Positions 11,082 through 22,818 of a stretch of DNA of 64,000 bases are shown one piece after another. The stretch spans positions 95,488 to 159,487 of the forward strand of contig NBAY01000083.1 in the NCBI GenBank assembly GCA_002794775.1. Direction: 5' to 3'. The position numbers were made by a program, and so were the translations under genes. The notes under the pieces are model-generated. The model was not told the DNA's origin. It searched no databases and saw only the letters and a program-made list of their open reading frames with translations. Origin of the DNA: Porodaedalea pini (taxonomy: Eukaryota > Basidiomycota > Agaricomycetes > Hymenochaetales > Hymenochaetaceae). Position 1 is the first letter of the stretch; every line of letters begins with the position of its first letter.

Positions 11082-11850
11082 TCTAGTAAGTATCCATAGT
11101 TTTGTTTTTGTTTTTGTTTTTCGCTGAGAAGAATAGCGAGCGTGTGCCTGATCTCCGAAAAGGTCTGCAACACGTTGTCTTCTAAAGATCAACTTTGCAG
11201 TGAACACAAACTTGGGTCTTACTAATCCACTTAGTTTCATCAAAATCTTATCCTATCGGGCCCTCCCTTCCACGGCTGCCTTTTTGGGGCCGACTAAGGC
11301 CTGACTCAAGTTCTTGCGCAAGTGATTGAGTTTCAATGACCGTGAAGCAATTCTGGTCTTAAGCAGCTGGTGAAAGGTCTCGAGTCTCAATTCATCGCCC
11401 TTCTTGCCTAACGCATAGGGAAGTTCAAAACTCTATTTGCTGACTATGCTGGCTGGAAGACGGGTTGGAAGATGTCGATATCTAGGAGTGAATTTAGCCA
11501 GGTCTGGACTAGAGATCACTGGTCAAGCTTGTTATCTTTCGCATGAACTTTGGTAGTTGTATCTTTGCTTCTTTGATCATAGAAGCTGTCCTGCTCCCAT
11601 AGGTGGCCTCGAATTGCTTAATGAGCACCCAAAGAGAAGCAGCATAGATACTGTGGGTCTGATTGTTATTAGATATGCCGTGTTTCAGCGGTTCTCGCGA
11701 GATGCGCTCATATACATTTTTATCGAAGAAGTTCGGACTCAATGCTGCTTTAAGACGGCATATAAACCGCTCATCAGTACTGTCGTGCCGGATCTATTTG
11801 CGCTACCCCCTCAGACGTCCTTCGAGAGCAACAGTGACTCCGACAGAGAT
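11082..11850. other. Spacer, no gene seen
   Basis: Includes a T-rich run around 11100-11120 (TTTTGTTTTTGTTTTT). No credible coding region was found. An open frame from 11557 runs into the DUF6533 exon at 11851 but has no family features upstream of it. Confidence 0.35.
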
Positions 11851-11965
11851 ATGGCTTCCAATATCATGCCTATCGACCCTGCACTTGTGCCAACCTGGGT
11901 CTCAGTGGTAAATACTGCCCAATATTTCCAAGTAGCAACTGTCACGATGCTAGTCTACGACACCC
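11851..11965 (+). pseudogene. First exon of a split DUF6533 gene
   Basis: The exon encodes PIDPALVPTWVSVVNTAQYF and then TMLVYDT. It ends in phase 1 at the donor GTGCGT (11966). The expected next exon, LTTMDKE, is not found nearby. It is found at 19474, preceded by an acceptor and in the right phase to complete the codon (C + TT). The downstream part of the gene (19474-20911) in turn lacks a first exon. The simplest reading is one DUF6533 gene whose first intron was invaded by about 7.5 kb. Confidence 0.6.
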
Positions 11966-12579
11966 GTGCGTCCAATATACTATGTCGGAAGTAGACTTAT
12001 ACGGAAATTGCTGTTCTCCATCACAAAAATCTGCAGAGTATTATAACTAATTATATTCAATTATAAGTCTTAAAAGACATGTAATACATATAATCATTTC
12101 GGGCATAATTATAGAGCAATAAAATCTGAACTCCATCTTACAATCCACCATAATACTTACCGAAAAGCATAACAGTCATACCAAATTATAATATATCAAA
12201 ACACTTATGAGAGATTTTAATACATGATAAGACTTTCAATAGAGTATAAGTTAGTGGAAGTATTGCAGACTTATATATAATTAAATAAATTCTAAAGTCA
12301 GGATTACAAGGCGGCGGAAGAGTTGTCAGAGTTATAAAAGCAAGAAATTACTTATAATGCTTTCTAATTGATGGTGATGCGCACTGTCGGTTCTCATGTA
12401 TATAATAGTTATAGCTCACTTAGCAGCAGTTGTCGTGGATGACAATTAGATGGAAGTATTGGAATAGAATGAAATTGAAATAGCACATAACAATATGCGA
12501 CCAACGATAGGGAAAATAGAAATAGCTGTTCAAGATGGATGGTATCGGATTGAATGTGAGCGGAAATTTCAATCAAAAT
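11966..12579. other. AT-rich left flank of the inserted 7.5-kb segment
   Basis: Very AT-rich (12000-12420) with many short TATAAG/CTTATA motifs, for example ACTTATAC, ATTATAAGTC, GTATAAGTTA and ACTTATAATG. The same motif density returns at 19020-19360 at the other end of the segment. It resembles sub-terminal repeats of a DNA element, but no terminal inverted repeat could be fixed by eye. Confidence 0.35.
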
Positions 12580-14259
12580 TCATACATTGTCCTCTTCCTC
12601 TTCGTTGTCCTCCTCACCCTCTTCATTGCCCTCCTCATCCTCGGTCCAGTCTCGATAGAAGTCTTCAATATCAGCTATGGCACCTAGGTCATGAGGATCG
12701 GTTGCCGCTTGGGTATTCGGAAAGATAATTCTGAGTAAGGGTTAGTAAGGGACCATAATATCACATAGACGCAGATGAACATACCGATTCCACCAAATCA
12801 ATAGCTCAGCAGTGTACCTCTTGACATGTGGGACATCAGACCTGAACAATTGAATAATACCATTAAACATCTCGGGTATTTCTGGAGCACTCGACGTAGA
12901 GAAATGGAGCCTTGCGCTAAGAGCAAAGTAGACCTGGTAGTAATACATTTTTCAGTATTATATATGCGCAAACCGTGAAACAAATAAAATACCTGGACAG
13001 TAACGTATGCAAGTGATCCTGGAGTGACTTCGGTCATACCATGGATCTCTGCATTACCTATTTTCATACACCTTGAGCCTTTGACAGCGGGACCTGAGTT
13101 TGCAGAAGAAGGCGCCGTAAAGATGTGTTTATAGGCCTACAAAAAGATGTAAACACATTAAGAAAGAAAAAGGAAGAAGACTTGCCCTGACGATCAAATT
13201 ACCCTTCAAGAAGCCCTTCAGAGGGTTCCTTGGATGATAAATACCGTTTTCGAAGGCAAAGACTCGGCTATGGTTGCCATCAAGTTCACGGGTAACTCCT
13301 TTTTTGTTTGTTACCGTGGCCCTGTCCGCACGCAACAAAGCTAGATATCTAGAAAGTATGTAATATAAATCAGCAATGATGTGATAGGAAAGGCATGAGC
13401 ACGTCTTCTTTTGTTTAAGATTATCTCAAAGTACTTACTCCGGAGTGAGCGGCTGAACCTCTGCGGGGGCCAGGAGCTTTGCGAGTGTCTCGTTCTCGAA
13501 TCCACGTAAGTCTTTGCGATCATTATCTGGCCGTGTCGACTCGTTGTCAACGGATGGGAAAACGATCCACTGGAGGATAATTTTCCTGATTCCTGATGTA
13601 TCGGCAGACCGAGCGGCACGCTGACCCTCACGCAACTGTAAACATTGTGAGAGTTTATCTATGCAGAGGAAAAAAAAGCAATGACTCACGCAATTAACTA
13701 TATATTTGAATGTCTGAGTATCCGCCTTGACGACCTTCTTGTACAGCAAGGTGTTGACATCGAATAAAGCCTTCACAGCATCCACAGCACGGTGGACACT
13801 GACACAAGAACTGATTATTGAAAGAATAAAGTAGAATAAAACCAATCACTTACGACGGATCAGTGATTTGTTGTAATTCAGCAGGGCTAAGCTTTGCGTT
13901 AGGAATACCTTTGTTAAGAATTTGTTGCGGGCTAGTCCATGGTTCATATGCTCTAGCAAGGTAGCGTCCCTTGCTGACGAAGATGTCTGCTGCAGTACTG
14001 CAAATGAGTAAAGTAAACAGATAAACGAAGACAAGAGGAAGAAGCCAGCGTACGCCTTCCTCTTTCCACTTCTCGTAAACTCTTCCTCTGGCACCTGTCG
14101 TGAAGCACTGGTCGAGTCCGAGTCAGAAGAGGAGTCTGAGGAGCTAGGCTGCGAATCCGTCATAGGGGGGGTCGGTGTCATCGGGTACTGAGGGGCGAGC
14201 ATTCCGTGAGGGAGAGACATCGGGTACTGAGGGGCGAGCATTCCATGAGGGGGAGACAT
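12580..14259 (-). CDS. DUF6698 family protein
   Basis: Eight-exon model (high to low): 14259-14054, 13997-13854, 13810-13690, 13635-13439, 13348-13186, 13136-12993, 12933-12785 and 12730-12580. All phases agree and give 424 residues. The N-terminus has two 13-residue repeats (MSPPHGMLAPQYP and MSLPHGMLAPQYP), then a Ser/Asp-rich stretch. The core carries LREGQRAARSADTSGIRKII, LRGFENETLAKLLAPAE, FTAPSSANS, GNAEIHGMTEVTPGSLAYVT, an RLHFSTS segment and LLIWWNR. This is the motif order I associate with DUF6698, a family expanded in Agaricomycetes without a known function. The C-terminus is Glu/Asp-rich. The intron between exons 5 and 6 starts with GCAAGT, a textbook GC-AG donor and the only one that keeps phase 0. 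The gene sits inside the segment that interrupts a DUF6533 gene. Confidence 0.85.
14180..14259 (-). repeat. 39-bp tandem repeat coding the DUF6698 N-terminus
   Basis: Two 39-bp units encode MSPPHGMLAPQYP and MSLPHGMLAPQYP. Because the unit is a multiple of three, copy number can change without breaking the frame, but the true start codon is ambiguous: each unit begins with ATG. Confidence 0.8.
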
Positions 14260-15271
14260 CGCGGTGAGTGTTCGAATACAGAAAGAAGCATAGTAACACC
14301 GTAAGTTTATAAGGCTGGGCGGGGGAGATCAGCGGCTGTGCAACTTTCACTGGAAAACACAACCACGGCGAGATATCCCCTCTTGGCTATATCGCGTTAT
14401 GATCTCACGTGTTTCAGTGAGAATGCCAGAACTTGAAGAGAGAAGGAAGAAAGCCGCACCGAATAGAACTTGGTAGGGTCGAATGGCCTCTCCTCCGTGC
14501 TGATGAAGAACGGTTCAACGGAGACACCCGCTTGAGTCAAGTCCTAAGCAAAGTGTTCATGGCGTCAAACAAATGCAATGCTAACTCAAGCGCTACCAAA
14601 AGTGTCGTTTGAGCAGACGTGACAAGTTGAGCGTTCTTCGCGCCGGGATGAGGGTCGTCTTCGTCAGTAATGAGGAAAAGACGCTTGATGCCAGATTTTG
14701 GAGCTCTGGTAGAAAAAAGTTGTTTTACGCAAACGAGCCTATACAGATAGGCAACACTTACCCGTCTCGTAAGGCCCAGTTACAGCTCGTAAAGACATCA
14801 CCCATGGGGACACGATTCTCTGATGGTGGATACTCGTAACGAAGCCACTTATGGTTATCCTTTGCCTCTAGATACATTCGAGACGATGTATGTTCAATGC
14901 GCATCCTTCACCCTATCAAAAAACAGCACCGCTAACTATAGTTTGCGGTACTGCATACTCCACCCCACCTGTCGCATGCACTAGGCTGGCGACGACGGCA
15001 GGGTTGGCTATACTATGACAGCGGTTGCTATCGAGCCTGGGAGCACTTGTCGAAAGACGAGGTGAAAGAAGGCTCGAGACAGCGAGAAATCCCGTCCTGA
15101 TCCCAGAAAGCTCAGATCCCAGTATTTGCTTGATCTGGCTGTCGATGGTCAGCCGGTAAAGCAATATGATATGTTTTAGTATACGGACCTCTTTCTTGAG
15201 TTCTAGTGCTCAAACTTGTTGGGTAATGCACGAAGTCCATATCATGGCTTGCTACGACAGCTGCTGTTGTC
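14260..15271. other. Spacer upstream of DUF6698 gene, no further gene
   Basis: Contains the DUF6698 promoter. No credible gene was seen in 14400-15270. A short plus frame at 14609-14839 has no recognisable features. Confidence 0.4.
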
Positions 15272-15790
15272 GACTCGTATCAACGGATGGGAAAACGATC
15301 CACTGGAGGATTATCTCAAAGTACTTACTCCGGAGTGAGCGGCTGAACCTCTGCGGGGGCCAGGAGCTTTGCGAGTGTCTCGTTCTCGAATCCACGAAAG
15401 TCTTTGCGATCATTATCTGGCCGTGTCGACTCGTTGTCAACGGATGGGAAAACGATCCACTGGAGGATAACATCGCTGATCCCCGATGTGTCGCTGATCC
15501 TTGGTGTGTCGGTCGTTCGAGCGGTACGCAGACGCTCACGCAAGTAACAAAGCCCATGAGTTATTGACTATGCAGAAAGAAAAGGAAACAATTACTTACC
15601 AAACCTGAGCGGTGGTCCGTGCCGTTTTGCAAGCTCAGTCTAGCAAGGTAGCATGATCGCACCTACTACTCGTAATCTGGCCGTTGAGCGTGTGCTTGGT
15701 CGTGGTCAAGTAAAACATTGAGGACGGTCGAAGGGCTACAGTCGCGGAGAATGAGATAGGGGGGAGGGAGACATCGATGTGAGAGTCAGG
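15272..15790 (-). pseudogene. Scrambled partial copy of the DUF6698 gene
   Basis: 15309-15477 is nearly identical to 13417-13585 (exon 4 of the DUF6698 gene plus the adjoining intron edge), in the same orientation. A further 38-bp piece of the same exon (ACGGATGGGAAAACGATCCA) precedes it at 15280-15308, joined out of order. Beyond 15477 the copy diverges: it has an extra GATGTGTCGCTGATCC block, then homology to the next intron. The end near 15760-15785 resembles the gene's first exon region (GGGAGGGAGACATCG). Middle exons are missing. The near identity suggests a recent duplication. Confidence 0.7.
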
Positions 15791-16312
15791 CTTGCGGCAG
15801 TGGGGCCTGAGCCTAGTTGGGAGCGAGTCGCGCGTGCGTTCCCACGTACTCCGGCACGTGACGACTCGGTCCGAAGTCGATCATCGCCGCTGCCGCTCTC
15901 GTCGTCGACTTCAAGTTGCCTCCCACCATCAATCAACCCGTTACCACCGCCCGAAGAACCCACCCGACCATCACGAAGTCCCTAAGAGTCAGCCTAGTGC
16001 ATACTTGTGGACATATCATCGACGGTCTGCAGTAGCAAACCGTCTTGTGTATCTCAGCGGCTACAATTCGTATTTGCTGAGCTGAAGGTCGTCGTCTTCA
16101 GGGCCCAACACTTCAAGGATTTCTCCGCGGAGAGGCAGATTGAAATTGCGAGGTGTGTCATAGAAAGTTGCTTATTTGAATGCGCTGAAGGCTCGAACGT
16201 TTTCAAAGACATTTCAGTCCAATCCTGATTCATCCTACGTCAAGGCTTTCTCGAAGTTCTCCAAATTTCAATCCTTCGTCGACCACGTAACTTGCGACAG
16301 ACCTATCTCAAG
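15791..16312. other. Promoter side of the following large gene
   Basis: Several overlapping short open frames, none with family features. This is probably upstream untranslated and promoter DNA for the gene starting at 16313. Confidence 0.35.
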
Positions 16313-18999
16313 ATGTCAAGCGGAGGTGATTACTCTTGGTATGGTACGAATGGCGAGAATAGCTCGTGGGGCGAAGAGCAAGACTCGTGCCAGTGGGAGC
16401 TTGGCTCGTGGGGCAAGGAGCAAGGCTCGGGGGGCAAAGAGCAAGGCTTGGGGGGCAAAGAGCAAGGCTCGGGCCAGTGGGAGCTTCGCTCGTGGGGCAA
16501 AGAGCAAGGCTCGGGGGGCAAAGAGCAAGGCTCGGGGCGCAAGGAGCAAGGCTCGTACCAGTGGGACGGAGAGCTTGGCTCATGGAGCAATGAGCCTGGC
16601 CCGTGGGGCGATGAGCCTGGCTCGTGGGGCGATGAGCGTCGTTCGAGGAGCGAAGGACAACAACAGAATTCCTTACCTTTGAAAAAGACGCATGATCTCG
16701 GTACGTTTGCGAGCTGCTGATTCTGAAATGCATTCTAAAGTATTCGCACGCAGATGAGAGTGTATACCCAGTACGAGCCCTAGATGCCCGAGTTTTGGCG
16801 GATATGCAGTATAACAAGAACGTCATCTCGAGTCCGAACGCAAACTGGGTACCGCAATACCCAATAGTGAATGAGAAACTTGGTGTTCTCAAACATGTCG
16901 ATGGCTTTTGGGGAGGTCACGAATACAGCCGATGGCCCCAATTTTTCTCAAAAACTTCCATCCATCACGCTTGCATCCCGTTCGATGTGAATAACACCAC
17001 GGGTAGCTTTGTGCGCCTTTGTTCTCTCGTCGTAGACATTCCTTTGTACGATCCCAAAGAGTCTGAGGACTTTACGGAGGTCCTCCTGCTCGACGAGGAT
17101 GGTAACAAGGAGCACTGGCACGACAACGAACCGCAGATGCAAGTCGGCCGGTTGCGTCGAGAACTTATCGACAATTTGGAAACCGCACTGCTCTTGATAG
17201 CGGCGAAAACGCGAACTAGTGGCTCGATACGCAGGCAAGAAGGGTCCGACGACGGAATGGACAAGACATACAGGCGGTGCTTGCAAGCGGGCCAGTTTGG
17301 AGTCGAGCGCCTTCGCCTCCTGAAAAGCAGCTGGCGGCAGACGTTGTTCACTGTACGCGACATCCAGCACTCCATTCTCGAACTGCATGGGCTGCATACG
17401 TACCTCGATGTCGTGCTGCCGCGCATCAAGTCGAAGCAATCCTATGAAACAGAGATCCTGCCTGTTCGTGGCGCATTCACTACCGAGCCCTCCGTCGTCA
17501 ACCACCTCTATCGGATCGGTATACCTGTGTGGTTCATTTGTCGGCATGAACAGTTAGATGGAAAAAATTTTGCCGTCCGGGATTGTGTTCCATGGTCGAA
17601 GTACGTTGAAAGCGGCTTATTCCAATTTAAAGGAAGGCCTCTTCACGACGGCTTTAGCTTTCAACTGGATGCGCATTTGCGAGATCTGTCGAGGAGTCAG
17701 TTCATGGTGGAAGACGACATCAGCGAGCTCCTCGAGCAAATGTACGGCTTTCAGAATCATCAACCCGGAGCTCCCGCTTTCAGTCATCCTTCGTCATCGT
17801 CGTCTGCTACGAAACACACTCAGGCTCCTCCTTCAATACCTTTGTCTTCAGTCCCTTCCACTGACGCAGCGTCCCGGGTGAACGTACCTTCAAAGAAGAA
17901 GAAGAGCTTCAAGAAGAGGGCCGAGAAAGAAAAGGCGGAGAACAAGGGGAAGCAGAAGGCGCAAAGCGAGCCTTACATTAACTACGCTCGTATCCTCCAC
18001 ATACTGAACGGAGTTGATGGTCGACCGGACCTGCCTTCGTACCACAAGGTCGTGTTGGGCAGTCTGACGAAACTCGGCACCATAGGCCAGAACAAGACCC
18101 ACGCTGCACTCTACCCACTCCCTCCACCTTTCCTGCTCATCCACCCCAGCGCAGAAAAGACGGCGGATCTTTATCTCAACTACATCCGTATACGGCCTAC
18201 ATTGATTGATATGCTCCTCAAAGGCGGCATCTTCGACAAGTCAATATGGCGCAGGCTGCGAGACTGGAAGACCATCGTGCACGGCGACTACATGAAGTCC
18301 ACGCCGCTCCCACCGAACACCGCCGATCCATTCGTAGAGCGCATCTACAACAGGATGCCTTCAGTACTAGATGCCAGTCCGTCCAGACAGGCTGCCAGTC
18401 ACATCTCTCTCTCTTCGCATGATCGTGACACGCCAGACGCGAGCGACTTGCCTCCCGCGAAACGGCAACGAATTTCCGACAAGGCGACCATCAAGGTCGT
18501 GTTCGGCGTCGAGCGCCACTTGGAGCCGTTCGATCGAACTAAGCAGCAGGTATGGCGCGGTAAATCCGTCTCAACGGACTGCATAGGCCGCAACAAGGTC
18601 CTTCGAATGGAAGTCCAGTGGGAACTTTCCGAGCTTTTATTCCGGTACGAGCTGTATGCGCTCGATCAACTGATCCTGCCGCGCGAACGCATGACAACGG
18701 ACGAGCATCGGCAACGGAATGCTCTATTGAGCCGCATCTATCTCGGCACCACCGACGGCTCGACCACTGTCATTCCTGACATACGGAAGCCGATAAGGGA
18801 GTACTGGGGAGAACAATTGGACGACGGCTCCGTCGAGGCCCTTTTCCTCATTCTGAAGGTGTGGCCTGGCTTCCCCACGAGCGTAGGTGCCAGTGTGAAG
18901 GACTTCTGTCCCTTGATCTCATTCTACGTTGAGACCTTCGTTCGATATTTCAATCGCATTCCCTCTATGCACTGTAACGTTCCCGTCTCGCTGCTGTAG
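16313..18999 (+). CDS. Large uncharacterised protein with RxGIPVWF motif and Gly/Glu/Gln-rich N-terminal repeats
   Basis: Two exons, 16313-16700 and 16754-18999 (donor GTACGT, intron 53 bp, acceptor CACGCAG), give 877 residues. The first 110 residues are low-complexity repeats of the type GSGGKEQG, WGDEPGS and QWELGSWGKEQ. The rest is an ordinary globular sequence. Around residue 370 is LYRIGIPVWFICRHEQLDG, a segment I associate with a large family of unknown function in mushroom genomes. A Lys-rich linker (SKKKKSFKKRAEKEKAENKG) follows, then a second globular part containing LLFRYELYALDQLILP. No catalytic motif or membrane segment was recognised. It lies inside the 7.5-kb segment that splits the DUF6533 gene. 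The coding density leaves little doubt that it is a gene; its function is unknown. Confidence 0.8.
16350..16650 (+). repeat. GC-rich imperfect tandem repeat within coding sequence
   Basis: Runs of 15-18-bp units (GGGGGCAAAGAGCAAGGCTC and variants) make up the N-terminal repeats of the gene at 16313. The antisense strand and another frame are also open here, a by-product of the repeat, and are not treated as genes. Confidence 0.8.
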
Positions 19000-19028
19000 C
19001 ATCACTCATTATTGGATAGGATACATTG

Positions 19029-19110
19029 TAATTATACGGCATAGTTCTTCATGTATTTAATGCAATTGTAGTTATACGACATAGTTCTTCAGGTATTTAA
19101 TGCAATTATA
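19029..19110. repeat. Two-copy 40-bp direct repeat in the 3' flank
   Basis: GTAATTATACGGCATAGTTC followed by TTCATGTATTTAATGCAATT is repeated immediately with three or so changes. It sits just after the stop codon of the gene at 16313. Confidence 0.75.
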
Positions 19111-19473
19111 CTTTCCGTGTAATACTTGCAGAGATGCTTATAAGCATCGTATATAACCACCAAAGTCTTGCACAAGTATATGAGACGCTCGCAAAACTTA
19201 CGCCTTGCTTATTATGGAAGTGACAGACTTTCCAGCACATTACATTTGCATGAAACATATGTACAACTATTTCATGCCCTTATATCCTTGTGGAAAGTCT
19301 TAAATTACCCTTACAACCTTGCACAATTATTATGCACACTTATAAGCCTTTAGGAAGCCTTGTCATCCCATTAAAGCTACATATAACCTAATTTAGTCTG
19401 GTCCGATCATTACTGCGTCATTATCATTCCCAAAAGCGTATATCATTTGATGCAAAATTTTGTGATGTCTCAG
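19111..19473. other. AT-rich right flank of the inserted 7.5-kb segment
   Basis: Dense in CTTATA/TATAAG motifs (GCTTATAAGCATC, ACTTATAAGCC, CCTTATATCC), like 11966-12420. The last part, from about 19400, is expected to be old intron sequence of the split DUF6533 gene. Confidence 0.35.
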
Positions 19474-20911
19474 TTACCACAATGGACAAAGAGGTACGTA
19501 CTATTCTCATGACCTCACAATGCATGGGACAATGACTCACGCTTTCCCGCAAGGTTAAATACTTCTGGGTATGTATTCCTATATTTTTTTTCTCCTTACC
19601 GGCTTACATGAGCTACTTCTATCCTGTGCTTAAAGAGGTCTCCCGGAAGCATAGCCACGATTGTATACTTCGCGGTGAGTCTGATACATACTGATATAAA
19701 AATCCGGATTCTTAGCTTATGGACATTAATATTCTCTAGAATCGATACATTGGAATTCTTGGGTCCGTTTCCCTTTTGATATGTGAGTCATCCTATCCGA
19801 TCAGTAACAACTTGGGCTCTGAACGATAGACTCTGCTTGGTAACCTCAAAAGGGAACATTTACAGCGCAAATATCACACTGTAAGTTCTACATTTTTGCC
19901 GATGCACAGAGGGTAATCGCAGTACATATAGATGTGAGCAGCAAGAGTTGCACGCTAGCGCGAGTCCTTCTGACATTTCACAGGCAATTTTGCCGGATGG
20001 ACCACCAGCGCGTCTTGTGAGCTTTTCGAAAGCAAATGGCGAGAGAGATTTTGCTCACAGTAAACTCAGACTGGTTCACGATAATCTTGATAGACTGCAA
20101 GTGATCAATCACGGGTGGCGTTTTAACTTGCGCTGAAGTCTAGCAATAGATATACTCATGCTCAGAGTTCTGGCGCTTTACTCTGAAGGTAAGTCCTGAA
20201 CACAGTGTTAGAACGCTGCTCAGAAACCCGCAGATAAGAAGCTATCGGTTTGTCTCAAGATACTGCTTGCCATGGAAGCCGTTGCCAAACTCGTATCGCT
20301 TGTTTATGTCAACAAGGATCAGGAAAGTAAGTAGAGCTAATATCTTACTATGAAATTTGAAATAATACATATTAGTTTCCGTTGCGGGTCTTGCGAAGAA
20401 TGTTACTGTATGTGGCACCGGCAGTGATCCGGCTTTCGTGTGGGGGGTTGTGGACTGGTACGTATCTCGAATCACTGAAGATGAGGTTCGACTGACAAAA
20501 GGCAGGATCATTCCGTTGGCGTATGGGCTTATGCTGATGGCTCTCGCCTCGTACAAGGCTTCCGAGTTCTGGAGAATATCAGGAAACTTCAGGGGATTCA
20601 ATCTTGTACGGGTCGTCGTTCAGGATCAGTCTATTTACTTCCTTCTGTAAGTTTGTCTTGTTTACGGTTCATAGCACCCTGCTCAAAATATCTTTCAGGG
20701 CTGTCTCCTGTTGCGTCTTCAACATCATAGTTTTCAAGGTAGACATCGAAAATGACTTTCTCGCACAAGTCATGGCACTTCTCGGAAGTCCGTCTTTCCT
20801 CTGCGTTCTTGGCAGCCGGATGCTGTTCAACCTCAAGGAGGAGGGAGAACGGGGAGTCAACGGGGGAACAAGTTATGGTGTGAATATGACGGCCACTATG
20901 GTATTCGCTTA
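19474..20911 (+). pseudogene. Exons 2 onward of the split DUF6533 gene
   Basis: Recognisable exons: 19474-19493 (LTTMDKE), 19554-19568 (VKYFW), 19636-19674 (RSPGSIATIVYFA), 19740-19782 (NRYIGILGSVSLLI), WNIYSANITL near 19855, a C-x-W exon near 19984, then LKILLAMEAVAKLVSLVYVN. A long last part follows with LMLMALASYKASEFWRISGN, VVVQDQSIYFLL and, at the end, GSRMLFNLKEEGERGVNGGT. These match the DUF6533 layout through to the C-terminus. Two frame breaks lie in the exon at 19984-20095 (TGCCGGATGG, where one base is out of register, and again near 20030). The first exon is missing here but present at 11851. Confidence 0.65.
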
Positions 20912-22818
20912 GCGACGTGAGAACCTGTTTCGACTTTCTGTAATATCTTTCAGTGTTCCTCACGATTGTTCTGCTTGGCTTGCCACATTTGTGTTCTGAA
21001 TGATATCTTCGCGAGTACCCCCAATCTTGTACGTTTTGTACCTGTTCTATTTGTCAAGAATTATTTATCGTAAAAATGAAGGATCAATAAAAGGCAAGCA
21101 CCCAGCTTCTAAATAAACCTGGATAAAGGCCGCAGGCAAAGGGCAAGAGCGTAGGTGAGGCACTGATGCCTCACTAATTGGGGTAGCAGATTATTTTAGC
21201 AGAGTATCACGGAGATCTGACCTCGACAAGGTGTGCCTCTGAGAGTAAATAATAGCGGCGTAAATGCATCTTCGTGCGGATCGGGATGGTTGGCGTGTAT
21301 GGAATGATAGAAGATAAGAGGAGCTAAAACAAACTGACCTGGAGCAGAGACAACAGTTGTAAAAGACACGAGAGCATCGTATTTGAAGATAAGTAAGAGG
21401 CCTGCGGGATTCGGGATCATAAGGGTTCGGTACAGGGCTGCAGAGGGTGTTCGCTATTTTTCTCCAGTAGAGAACAATATGAGACTGTGTTAAATGAGCT
21501 AGTCAGAGTCCGTCGAATCCTCTTAGACACAATCCAACAAGTTTGACGCACCCTTCCGAATCTGAATGTCGTGTTCTACAAAAAGCTAATATACAAAAGA
21601 CAGTTGTGACCTCTAGCCACCATTCAGTGTCGTCGAGATAGGATGCACGCTAAGATTGGGCGATGTGCGCTGCCAGAGTTGTCTATATTGCTTGGTACTT
21701 TACTGCGGTGTTTTGACAGGCGAGCAGGAGTGGCGACACGGCGGTAGCCGTAGTTCGAGCACTATGGACGTGCAACAAGGGAAGAACGGACGAAGCCGCA
21801 GAACACGTAGTTTATTTGTACGTATTTGTTAGGCCACCTGATCACATGCTGGAAGAGAAATTGTGGCTTTTTCTCCTTCTCAAAATTGAAAGAAATGGCT
21901 CTAACGATGACAGCAAGGTGTAATTTCTGGAGTTGGTTACAAGAGATTTGAGCTCAGAACGGGTCGAAGAGCTGAGGCGTTCAGTTTCCACACCAAGAGG
22001 TCCCGATCGACGTGCTCGCGCGGCTCGCATTTTTTCTCAGCACAACCAACGACAACCTCCTACACCGTCGACACCGCACAGGCGGCTCATCTAGTAGATC
22101 GCAAGATGCACAGTGGTGCATAGCTAAGTCGATGGGCTTGTCAGTAATGTAAGATGGGATCGTGAGGAAATGCTACGACCTTGGCAACACTGTTTTCGGC
22201 CTCTGGAAGCCTAGCCTTGACGGAACAGTTGGAAAAGGTGCAGGACAAGTGGTGTGGAGGGGGGGGGGGGAAGAGTATCAGAAGAGAGGTGCGTGATGAA
22301 GGTTTTTCGCATTTTTCTTCATTCGATTCATCTATGTACAAAGGTGTACAATTCTACGATGACGCGGTGAAAATGCATCGCGCGAGGAGGCTGACACGAC
22401 CAAGCCAGCTGGACCCGAAATGACCGCAGGATCTTGTGGACCCTGTTCTCAGTGTAAGTACCTATATATTTACCTATCTGTAATTAAATCCTGGCCGCTT
22501 CTAGCGCATGCTTATGGTCCTTGCACGGTAGCCTCAGACGAGAATTGTGCTCACGATGTACTACGCAGTCATGCGTGCTTTCCTTCCTTATGAACATGCA
22601 AGTTGGCACTGGTACCGTTCCGTACACACCAATCTCATATAGTTCTCCCTACACATCGCTCTAAACTTGTACGCCGACGTCCGCATTGTGTATACACGTA
22701 TCCATCAAATCCTTCTTAGTTCATCTACTATCCACGAATTCGGGGTTTAATGTCATCTACATACTTCATGTCGTCAGCCCCATTCGCGCGCTCTGCACCC
22801 AGTTGAAACTGTCCCCAA
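20912..22818. other. 1.9-kb stretch without an accepted gene
   Basis: Contains a G12 run at about 22259-22270 and only short open frames without family features. Nothing else recognised. Confidence 0.4.

Noticed and set aside
16350..16650. Regularly spaced repeat that could suggest a CRISPR-like array
   Set aside because: Units are short, in frame, degenerate and have no unique spacers; the genome is fungal.
16308..16892. Minus-strand frame rich in LALCPPSLAP-type repeats
   Set aside because: It is the reverse complement of the Gly/Glu repeat of the gene at 16313; the repeat unit length keeps several frames open.
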